From the NCBI GenBank assembly GCA_039180865.1, contig JBCDCZ010000297.1:1-5658 (forward strand): 5,658 nt of DNA. Reading direction: 5' to 3'. The notes beneath the pieces are model-generated. The model made no database searches. It was not told the DNA's origin and worked only from the letters and a program-made list of their open reading frames with translations. Positions 1-5,606 of this stretch are shown piece after piece. The stretch is from JBCDCU01 sp039180865 (GTDB taxonomy: Bacteria > Pseudomonadota > Alphaproteobacteria > Rhizobiales > JACESI01). Numbering within the stretch: position 1 is the first letter of the stretch; each line of letters starts with the position of its first letter. A program made the position numbers and the translations under genes.

Positions 1-1
1 G

Positions 2-418
2 ATGCTCGGCTATCACCGCACACTTTCGCCGGAATTCGATGGCCTTTTCGTGGAAGGCTCTCCGGTTGGTTGGATCGCCAACAATGCATCGAAGCCCGGG
101 CGCGAAGGTCCAGCATCGATAGTCGTCCAAAGTACCAATGAATGGGCGGAAGCTCACATGGAGAACGATCCGGACGAGGTCGCCCGTACGCTGCTTGAAG
201 AGGCATCGAACCTGACCGGTTTGGACCTCGTCCGCCCAGACCATCAGGATCTACATCGCTGGCGCTATGCCTTCGTGACGAAGACTGCCGGACACCCTTA
301 TCTGATCGATCCCGGTCACCGTCTGGCCGCCTGTGGTGATTGGTGCATTGACGGGCGAGTGGAAAGCGCGTTTTTGAGCGCCGACAAGCTTGCCCATGCT
401 CTTTCAGACCATCTCTAA
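2..418 (+). CDS. Renalase-like FAD/NAD(P)-dependent amine oxidoreductase, C-terminal fragment
   Basis: This is the last 138 codons of a gene whose 5' end lies left of the window. The ATG at position 2 is probably an internal methionine, because family members are usually a little over 300 residues with an N-terminal Rossmann FAD-binding motif that is absent here. The visible part matches the C-terminal half of renalase-type oxidoreductases (flavin amine oxidase superfamily). Fragment residues 21-34 carry the P-x-x-W-I-x-N-N-x-S-K-P-G-R segment. It is followed by a beta strand and N-E-W, then the W-R-Y-A motif at 87-90. Near the end, C-G-D-W (111-114) followed by G-R-V-E-S-A is the usual second FAD-contacting motif. 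Bacterial homologues are presumed cytoplasmic enzymes oxidising dihydro-nicotinamide isomers or amines; the substrate here is unknown. The gene ends at TAA (416-418). The next gene starts 131 bp downstream on the same strand. The family call is fairly firm, the substrate is not. Confidence 0.82.
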   Translation: MLGYHRTLSPEFDGLFVEGSPVGWIANNASKPGREGPASIVVQSTNEWAEAHMENDPDEVARTLLEEASNLTGLDLVRPDHQDLHRWRYAFVTKTAGHPYLIDPGHRLAACGDWCIDGRVESAFLSADKLAHALSDHL

Positions 419-539
419 AGCCCGCTTTCGTCCGGATTGTTCCGTCATTGGAAGTTCAAAAAAGCGTCCTACGTCTAGGGTGCAACGGTCCTTCTGTGCC
501 CTCGCAGTCTGACCGGTTTGCCGGTTTCCTTTTGCGATT

Positions 540-546
540 GGAGAGG
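540..546 (+). promoter_or_regulatory. Ribosome binding site deciding the start of the phosphoesterase gene
   Basis: GGAGAGG ends three bases before the ATG at 550. The reading frame is open further upstream, to a TTG at 448, but that codon has no Shine-Dalgarno sequence. Choosing it would also put 34 extra residues in front of a clear signal peptide. This site therefore favours the ATG at 550. Confidence 0.7.
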
Positions 547-549
547 CTC

Positions 550-1566
550 ATGCGGACTGTTTGGCGGGACTTCAAGAAACCTTTTCGTGTCGGCGCGATC
601 GCCGCGACAGTTTTGGCGGCCATACCCTTCGTTAAAGCTCCGGTTGCACAGGCTGATGCCTTCAAGTTTATCGCCTTCGGAGATATGCCCTATGGCGAGC
701 CAGCCCGCGTCTTTCCTCCGTTTGAAGCTCTGATCGACACGATCAATAAACGCAATCCTGCCTTTTCGATTCACATCGGCGATACCAAATCGAGCGGCAC
801 GCCGTGTTCGGATGAAGCGCTTGACGCGCAGCTGGATTTCATGGGGCGGTTCACCCATCCACTGATCTATACCCCCGGTGACAATGAGTGGACAGATTGC
901 CATTTTGAACGCTCAGGATCGTTCGATCCGATCGACCGTCTCTCCTATATTCGGCGCACTTACTTTGCCGATCCGACAACTTCTTTGGGGCAGAATCCGA
1001 TGCCTGTTGAAAGCCAGGCCGTTGTGATGGCAGGGCGCTTTCCAAATTATCCGGAGAATACGCGTTTCGTGCGGGATGATGTCCATTTCGTCCAGGCTCA
1101 CGTGGTTGGATCGAACAACAATCTGGAGGCACGGTCCCTGCGCAATGCGGAGGAGTTTTTCGAACGTGACCGGGCCAATCTCGCATGGCTCAATCACGGT
1201 TTTGATCAGGCAGAGGCCGAAGATGCCAAGGCGCTGGTTCTCTCAATTCACGCAAACATGTTCGAATTCGGCTTCGGTCCGTTCTGGAATCCCGAAGAGT
1301 TCCTCCGCCATTCCGGTTTTAAAAATTTCGGGGACCTTCTCGTCCAGCGGGCAAGCGCTTTTAAGAAGCCGGTTCTCCTGATTTATGGAGATAGCCACAA
1401 ACTCAATCTCTTCCGGCCATTCAGGAAAACTGCACCGAATATCATGGCGCTGGAAGTTTACGGCGCCCGCAACATGCATGCGGTTGAAGTGAGTGTGGAT
1501 ACCAATGAACTCGGTGTTTTCGGTATCAAGCCGGTCCTCAACCCGGCCTTGCAGGAACCGGAATAA
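550..1566 (+). CDS. Secreted calcineurin-like metallophosphoesterase
   Basis: From the ATG at 550 this is a 338-residue protein. A signal peptide is visible: a basic start (R2, R6, K9, K10, R13), a hydrophobic stretch from about residue 14 to 28, and an A-Q-A site after residue 35. Export to the periplasm is therefore likely. The mature part has the block order of a calcineurin-like phosphoesterase: F-G-D-M-P-Y-G (43-49), H-I-G-D-T-K (75-80), P-G-D-N-E-W-T-D-C (109-117), G-S-N-N-N (187-191), S-I-H-A-N (232-236) and Y-G-D-S-H (279-283). D45, D78, N112, H234 and H283 are the plausible metal and phosphate ligands. Motif I lacks the usual D-x-H histidine (D45-M-P47), and motif V is GDSH instead of GHxH, so the family is divergent. 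C86 and C117 could pair in the periplasm. The substrate cannot be told; a phosphomonoester or diester is only a guess from the fold. It follows the renalase-like gene by 131 bp and precedes the racemase-like gene by 72 bp. Confidence 0.85.
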   Translation: MRTVWRDFKKPFRVGAIAATVLAAIPFVKAPVAQADAFKFIAFGDMPYGEPARVFPPFEALIDTINKRNPAFSIHIGDTKSSGTPCSDEALDAQLDFMGRFTHPLIYTPGDNEWTDCHFERSGSFDPIDRLSYIRRTYFADPTTSLGQNPMPVESQAVVMAGRFPNYPENTRFVRDDVHFVQAHVVGSNNNLEARSLRNAEEFFERDRANLAWLNHGFDQAEAEDAKALVLSIHANMFEFGFGPFWNPEEFLRHSGFKNFGDLLVQRASAFKKPVLLIYGDSHKLNLFRPFRKTAPNIMALEVYGARNMHAVEVSVDTNELGVFGIKPVLNPALQEPE

Positions 1567-1581
1567 CACCGAGCTTGCTGC

Positions 1582-1611
1582 CCCGTCGTGGAATGGTAAT
1601 GTCCCGTCGTG
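1582..1611 (+). repeat. Short direct repeat CCCGTCGTG x2 upstream of the racemase-like gene
   Basis: CCCGTCGTG occurs at 1582-1590 and again at 1603-1611. The copies start 21 bp apart, about two turns of the helix. They fall in the 72-bp gap between the phosphoesterase stop and the racemase-like start, so they could be paired sites for a regulator. A nine-base repeat in GC-rich DNA may also be chance. No clear -35/-10 pair was seen beside it. Confidence 0.3.
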
Positions 1612-1622
1612 CCAAATCAGGT

Positions 1623-1630
1623 GGGGAGGG
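1623..1630 (+). promoter_or_regulatory. Ribosome binding site deciding the start of the racemase-like gene
   Basis: GGGGAGGG lies eight bases before the ATG at 1639. A GTG at 1609 is in frame but upstream of this purine tract and would add ten residues not expected in the family. The 1639 start also places the protein in constant register with mandelate racemase. Confidence 0.75.
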
Positions 1631-1638
1631 CGTTATCC

Positions 1639-2709
1639 ATGAAAATTGATTCATTTGAGATCAGGGCTGCCAAAGTTCCAATGCGCGAGCCGCATCGCAC
1701 AGCGTCCGTCGTGGTCGAGATCTGTCCGGTTGTCACAATCACCGTACGAACGGATGAGGGCATGCGCGGCGATGGGATCGTGTTTGGTTACAACGCCATC
1801 ACCTTGAAGAGCATTCATGCCCTTGCTGAGGCGCTTACTCCACTCCTTAAAGGCGCAGTCCTTGATCCATCAAAAAATAGCGCGGCGATTTCCGCCAAGT
1901 TCAAGCTTCTTGGATTGCAGGGCCTTGTCGGGATGGTGTTGTCGGGCATCGATATGGCGCTCTGGGATGCCCATGCACGCGCCCTTGAAAAACCGCTTTA
2001 CGCATTGCTCGGTAACGAGGCGAAGCCGGTGAAACCTTATGGAAATGTCGGCTATGATGGCGTCAAAGGCTCCGCCGATGGGGCGGAACGCTGTGCCAAG
2101 GACGGTTTTCTCGGCGTTAAAGCAAAGATCGGCTATCCGAGCGTCGAGGAGGATATTGACGTCATTCGCGCCATGCGCAGTGCTGTCGGGCCTGATGTCG
2201 CGTTGATGGTCGATTACAATCAAACGCTCGATCTGCAGGAGGCAAAGCGGCGGATTCTCGCGCTCAGGGACGAGGATCTGACCTGGATTGAGGAACCGGT
2301 CTATTCCCACGATTTCGCAAATTATGTAACACTTCAGGATGAAACCGGTTCGCCGCTTCAGGCAGGCGAAAACTGGTGGGGCCCGGCTGACTTCCGCATC
2401 GCGTTTGATTCCGGCGTCAAAGGAATGGTGATGCCGGATGCTCAAAAATGCGGAGGTGTAACGGGTTGGATGGCAATTGCTGAAATGGCCGAAGCCCACA
2501 AAGTTGAGGTCTCCTCGCATCTATGGCCGGAAGTGAGTGCTCAGCTTCTGAGTGTCACTCCGACGGCGGGATGGCTTGAATATGCTGACTGGTTCAATCC
2601 GATTGTGACCGAACCCCTGAAGGTTCGGAATGGCTATGTGGATATTGATGGCGTGATCGGAACTGGCGTCCGTCTCGATGATGACGCGCTTTCAGCTTAC
2701 GCACTCTGA
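1639..2709 (+). CDS. Mandelate racemase-like enolase-superfamily enzyme
   Basis: This is a 356-residue protein with an N-terminal capping domain (about 1-125) and a C-terminal (beta/alpha) barrel. It closely resembles Pseudomonas putida mandelate racemase (359 residues, recalled from memory). The K-x-K motif is K161/K163. Metal ligands are D192, E218 and E244, in D-Y-N-Q, W-I-E-E-P and G-E-N-W. The second acid/base pair is D267 (M-P-D-A) and H294 (S-S-H-L), and the transition-state glutamate is E314 (W-L-E). All sit exactly three residues below the P. putida numbers (K164, K166, D195, E221, E247, D270, H297, E317), so there is no net insertion or deletion across the active site. The enzyme should abstract the alpha proton of a Mg2+-bound carboxylate in the cytoplasm, as a racemase or an acid-sugar dehydratase. 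The 20s loop differs: V22 of mandelate racemase corresponds to H19 here, while V29 and Y54 are kept as V26 and Y51. The substrate is therefore uncertain. No catabolic partner gene is in the window. The gene converges on the VIT gene with 12 bp between stops. Confidence 0.9.
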   Translation: MKIDSFEIRAAKVPMREPHRTASVVVEICPVVTITVRTDEGMRGDGIVFGYNAITLKSIHALAEALTPLLKGAVLDPSKNSAAISAKFKLLGLQGLVGMVLSGIDMALWDAHARALEKPLYALLGNEAKPVKPYGNVGYDGVKGSADGAERCAKDGFLGVKAKIGYPSVEEDIDVIRAMRSAVGPDVALMVDYNQTLDLQEAKRRILALRDEDLTWIEEPVYSHDFANYVTLQDETGSPLQAGENWWGPADFRIAFDSGVKGMVMPDAQKCGGVTGWMAIAEMAEAHKVEVSSHLWPEVSAQLLSVTPTAGWLEYADWFNPIVTEPLKVRNGYVDIDGVIGTGVRLDDDALSAYAL

Positions 2710-2721
2710 GCGCTTATCCGA

Positions 2722-3471
2722 TCAAAGCGAAATTCCGGTAATCTCTTTCAGGGCGAAACCTATGCTATAGGCGACCGCGGCCGCCGCCGATCCGATCAGA
2801 AAAGTCTCAGCTCCGGAGACCCGCCAGGATTTCATTGACCAACGGCTCTTGACCGCGCCGATTGCAAAGAAGACCAGGCTTGTCATGACAATGGCAAGTG
2901 CGAAGGGACCAGTCACCGGCAGAAAGAATGGCGAAAGCGGAACGACGCCGCATAAAACAAAGGCCGCGAAGGTTGCCATGGCGGCAGTGAGCGGATCTCT
3001 CTGCGCGCGTCCGAGCCCATATTCCTCGCTCATCATGATGTCGACCCAAGCCTGTTCCTTGCGCACGATGAGTTCAACCGCGTCGGTGAGCGTCTGACCG
3101 CTTAGGCCTTTCTCTGCCAGGATCTGTCGAATTTCTTCCTTCTCTCCATCCGGATCGACACGGATATGGCGCCGCTCAATTTCTTCCAGCCTCCTGAAAT
3201 CATCGATTTCGCTTTTCGAGCCGCTGTAATTTCCGGCTGCCATCGAGAAACCATCGGCGAACAGATTGGCGAGACCGAGGATAATTATGACCGAGGAGGG
3301 AAGTGATGCCCCGACAACGCCGGCAACGATTGCAAATGTTGTGACGGCACCATCGATGCCGCCATAAACCCAGTCACGCAGATAATTGGGTTTGGCGCCC
3401 GAAAGAAGCCGCTCCCTGATCGCCTTGGGATGGTGGCTGTGTTCGAGGTCTTCCATGGCTGACGCCGTCAT
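2722..3471 (-). CDS. VIT1/CCC1-family iron/manganese transporter
   Basis: This is a 249-residue inner-membrane protein of the VIT1/CCC1 (Nramp-unrelated) family, which moves Fe2+ and Mn2+ out of the cytoplasm, or into vacuoles in eukaryotes. The first helix holds Y-G-G-I-D-G (36-41), where D40 is the expected ion-pathway aspartate. The second helix holds A-D-G-F-S-M-A-A-G-N-Y (72-82), with M77 as the matching methionine. Between helices 2 and 3 is a roughly 75-residue charged cytosolic segment (about 84-158). It is rich in glutamate (E96, E97, E99, E110, E112, E113, E149, E150) and has M146/M147, as in the family's metal-binding domain. Three further helices lie near 160-183, 188-207 and 221-243. 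Length and five-helix layout are complete and typical. The start at 3471 has a modest GGA upstream; M6 is an alternative with no better site. It lies 77 bp downstream of the DMT gene on the same strand. Fe versus Mn preference cannot be read from sequence. Confidence 0.92.
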   Translation of the reverse strand: MTASAMEDLEHSHHPKAIRERLLSGAKPNYLRDWVYGGIDGAVTTFAIVAGVVGASLPSSVIIILGLANLFADGFSMAAGNYSGSKSEIDDFRRLEEIERRHIRVDPDGEKEEIRQILAEKGLSGQTLTDAVELIVRKEQAWVDIMMSEEYGLGRAQRDPLTAAMATFAAFVLCGVVPLSPFFLPVTGPFALAIVMTSLVFFAIGAVKSRWSMKSWRVSGAETFLIGSAAAAVAYSIGFALKEITGISL

Positions 3472-3548
3472 TGTTTCCAGACGGTTTTAGCGAGTTGCGA
3501 GCACTTGGTATTGAGCGGCATCAAGCGCCGCAGATCGGCATGGAGTCG

Positions 3549-4631
3549 CTACAACGGGCGATGAACGTTTTCCGCTTCGTTCTCCGGTCCGCTCTGTTCA
3601 TAGGTCTCAAGTGTATCGGATGCGTGAATGAGCGCGCTCCCAGGATGTCCCGGAACAAAGACAACTTCACCGGTCGGTGCCGGTTCTTCTGCGCGGCGGG
3701 CCTGCTGGATTTCGCGGTAGCCGAGGTAGATGCCGCTGACCGCAATCAGAACCATGCCGATCAATGTGTTCTGGGTCGGCCATTCATCGAAGAGCAGATA
3801 GGCGATCACGATCGCGAACGGCATATACGAATAGTCGAAGGGAGCAATCAGGCTCGCATTGGCGATCTGATAGGCGCGCGTCAGGGTGAGATAACCAAGT
3901 GTTCCAATCGCGCCAAGAACGGCGAAGACCAGGAGGTCGCTCGTCTTATGCAATTCCCATTGCCATCTGAGATGCCGGAACGCCCCATCGGGCTCAATGA
4001 AATCGTCGATCAGATAACCGAGCGGCATCATGAAGACTGTCGATAAGACGATCGCATAAAGTCCCATTGTGATCGTCGTTTCCCGTTCTCCGATACGGCG
4101 CGCGAGGACCTGCGAGATTGCGTAGCAAATCGCGCAGGTGAGCGGCAGGAGCGCGATCCATTGAAAGGTGTCGCCCGACGGGGCCATCGCGATCACGACC
4201 CCCGCGAAACCAATGAGGAGACACATGAGGCGCTGGATGCCAATGCGTTCCCCGAGGAAGACCGCCGCAAGGAGCGCAGTGAAAAGAGGCGCTGCAAAGA
4301 AGATCGTCGTCACTTCGGCAAGGCCCATGAATGGGAAGGCCGCATAGAATAGCGAGAAGCCGAAAGCGAGGAGGCAGGCGCGGGTGAAATGAATGCCAAC
4401 GAGCGGTGAAAAGAGACGGTGCGGCGGGCCGAGCCACATGATTACCGGGACCAGAATGATAAGCGCGGTCACCCAGCGCGACGTCACCAATTGCCAGAGT
4501 GAATAATCCGGCATCAGGATCTTCATCATGACGTCCTGGATGCAAAAGAACACCATGCCGATGACAATACAGGCGATCCCGCTTGCCGTTTTAGACGTCG
4601 TAATGATAGCCGTTGGGGCCGAGACTGCCAT
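3549..4631 (-). CDS. DMT-superfamily transporter with two EamA domains and a long C-terminal tail
   Basis: This is a 360-residue inner-membrane protein of the drug/metabolite transporter superfamily. Two EamA repeats are visible (about 18-150 and 158-305), giving ten predicted helices near 16-36, 46-66, 82-101, 106-126, 131-150, 156-175, 186-207, 233-250, 262-281 and 286-304. Repeat 1 ends with the typical A-P-L-F-T-A-L-L-A-A then G-E-R segment (114-129). Repeat 2 has the matching P-F-D-Y-S-Y-M-P-F then D-E-W-P block (264-285). After the last helix comes a polar tail of about 55 residues (306-360), rich in Glu, Ala and Pro. Most members, at about 300 residues, lack it. The start at 4631 has a good GAGGAG eight bases upstream (4640-4645 on the opposite strand). 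Family members export or import amino acids, nucleosides or other small metabolites; nothing here identifies the substrate. The SOUL gene ends 110 bp upstream and the VIT gene begins 77 bp downstream, both on the same strand. Confidence 0.9.
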   Translation of the reverse strand: MAVSAPTAIITTSKTASGIACIVIGMVFFCIQDVMMKILMPDYSLWQLVTSRWVTALIILVPVIMWLGPPHRLFSPLVGIHFTRACLLAFGFSLFYAAFPFMGLAEVTTIFFAAPLFTALLAAVFLGERIGIQRLMCLLIGFAGVVIAMAPSGDTFQWIALLPLTCAICYAISQVLARRIGERETTITMGLYAIVLSTVFMMPLGYLIDDFIEPDGAFRHLRWQWELHKTSDLLVFAVLGAIGTLGYLTLTRAYQIANASLIAPFDYSYMPFAIVIAYLLFDEWPTQNTLIGMVLIAVSGIYLGYREIQQARRAEEPAPTGEVVFVPGHPGSALIHASDTLETYEQSGPENEAENVHRPL

Positions 4632-4741
4632 GCCGTTTGCTCCTCATCGCCAAGACCGTGTCCCGAAGAAATGAGGATGCCATTTTCGGCTTTTATCTGC
4701 TCGCCTGTTCGCGACGAAAATGTCGCTTCGCGTTCACAAAA

Positions 4742-5365
4742 TCAGGGTCGATTTGTTACCGTCGAAATCTCGAACAGGACTTCGTTCCGGCGCAGGAAGC
4801 CCGGCGTGAACGGGTCGTTATAGTAAGCAAAGACCGGTGGGCTTAGCGGGGTTATCTCGCGTGCTGCGAGCCAGTGCTCCAATTCCCGGGTTTTGTCCTG
4901 AAGCACCACATCCGTCGCAACGCCTGAAAAGCGGATTGCGGCCCGGGTCTTTTCCGGGACTTCTTCCAGAAAGACATCAGCATTTGCGGGTGATGGAAGA
5001 TCGGCCAACGCGTAAGCTTTCGGCATGATGAAGCTTATGACCCAGTTTTTGTCTCCCTCTTGATTGGAAGGTTCCTGGGTAACCGGAGCCGTCATTGCAA
5101 TCTTATCGCCAGCTCTTTCCTTGGCGAAAATGTAGCCGGCAAGCGGGCGGAAACCGGCGCGCACGCCGTCCCAGCGTTGCCCTTCCGTCGCGATACGCGC
5201 CATTCTTAGCGAGGGATAGTCCCTGACTTCGATTTTACCGTCACGAATGGCGACCTCGTAGTCTGGCGTTTCAACATTCGTCGTCACGAAATACCACCCC
5301 AAGACGACCGCAACTGCGACGAAAAGAACGGCCAGAGGAATGATCACCAGAGCTTTCCTTATCAT
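4742..5365 (-). CDS. Membrane-anchored SOUL-family haem-binding protein
   Basis: From the ATG at 5365 this is a 207-residue protein. The frame is open to a TTG at 5416, but that would add 17 charged residues before the membrane anchor, so 5365 is preferred. The ribosome site is weak: AAAGG after an A-run lies about 13 bases upstream. Residues 5-27 form an uncleaved-looking hydrophobic anchor, so the body probably faces the periplasm. The SOUL/HBP domain (about 32-201) shows Y-E-V (36-38), E-V-R-D-Y (46-50), the hallmark K-I-A-M-T-A-P-V (88-95), F-I-M-P (112-115), R-F-S-G (145-148) and L-R-R-N-E-V (191-196). Homologues bind haem or other tetrapyrroles. The only histidine in the protein is H164, so a histidine axial ligand like that proposed for murine SOUL is not evident, and haem binding may be hydrophobic as in p22HBP. 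It is the first of three - strand genes and diverges from the truncated gene at 5607. Confidence 0.9.
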   Translation of the reverse strand: MIRKALVIIPLAVLFVAVAVVLGWYFVTTNVETPDYEVAIRDGKIEVRDYPSLRMARIATEGQRWDGVRAGFRPLAGYIFAKERAGDKIAMTAPVTQEPSNQEGDKNWVISFIMPKAYALADLPSPANADVFLEEVPEKTRAAIRFSGVATDVVLQDKTRELEHWLAAREITPLSPPVFAYYNDPFTPGFLRRNEVLFEISTVTNRP

Positions 5366-5606
5366 GCTGTCGGATTTGCCTTTTTTTGATTGGCCTCGAT
5401 CGCGTGGATACCGCAATCACAGCACCGTTAATCAGGATGCCGCATTTGGAGCGTTACTTGGCGCAGACAGTCGGTTTGAAAAGGGCACTTCATGGGAACC
5501 CCGGATCTGAAAGACACAAATGTTTGGCTGGGAAGCGCCCGAGCGCTCATTGCAAACAAACCGCTCGCTGTGGTATGTGGTATACCACAGATCTTGGGGA
5601 GGAACG
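5366..5606. promoter_or_regulatory. Divergent intergenic region between the SOUL gene and the right-hand gene
   Basis: This 241-bp region must carry the promoters of both divergent genes. On the + side, TTGCAA (5550-5555) is a fair -35 candidate, with TATGTG (5574-5579, spacer 18) or TATACC (5581-5586) as weak -10 candidates. Both overlap the operator-like element at 5569-5589. On the - side no convincing -35/-10 pair was seen, only a seven-base A-run just before the SOUL ribosome site. No coding sequence in the region looks real. Confidence 0.45.
5569..5589. promoter_or_regulatory. Three-half-site operator, GntR-family type
   Basis: Three 7-bp units abut exactly: TGTGGTA at 5569-5575, TGTGGTA at 5576-5582 and the inverted TACCACA at 5583-5589. 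Units two and three make a perfect 14-bp palindrome (5576-5589) with the core TGGTATACCA. That core fits the TGGTnnACCA-like operators of FadR-subfamily GntR regulators. The added direct repeat recalls the GGTATA repeats bound by E. coli NanR. The element ends 17 bp before the start codon at 5607 and overlaps the likely -10 and transcription start, a position suited to repression. The regulator itself is not in view. Binding family is inferred; the symmetry is seen directly. Confidence 0.65.

Noticed and set aside
509..520. CTGACCGGTTTG, which also occurs at 212-223 inside the renalase-like gene
   Set aside because: One copy is coding and the other intergenic, there is no flanking similarity, and the CCGGTTT core recurs in this kind of genome. 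Most likely coincidence.
475..903. A 142-codon - strand open frame across the phosphoesterase start
   Set aside because: It is antisense to the signal peptide and first metal motifs of a well-supported gene and shows no family features.
1870..2520. A 216-codon open frame antisense to the racemase-like gene
   Set aside because: It lies wholly inside a gene with complete catalytic motifs, its translation has no recognisable domain, and its composition (high Cys, His and Arg) is typical of a shadow frame.
3515..3531. GCGGC/GCCGC inverted repeat between the DMT and VIT genes
   Set aside because: It has a five-pair stem with no T-run on the - strand, too weak to call a terminator.
3471..4046. 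A 191-codon + strand open frame opposite the DMT gene
   Set aside because: It covers the 3' part of a clear transporter gene, has no family signature and is rich in Arg and Cys, as expected of antisense translation of membrane helices.
3994..4545. A 183-codon frame on the - strand in another phase of the DMT gene
   Set aside because: The Pro, His and Arg-rich translation is typical of an out-of-phase reading of GC-rich coding DNA. The EamA frame explains this region.
4711..4726. Inverted repeat GCGAC/GTCGC between the SOUL and DMT genes as a possible terminator
   Set aside because: The stem is only five pairs and no T-run follows it on the - strand, so it does not meet the form of an intrinsic terminator.
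5534..5547. Hairpin AGCGC/GCGCT just upstream of the -35 candidate
   Set aside because: A five-pair stem in GC-rich DNA is common by chance, and its position gives no clear role.
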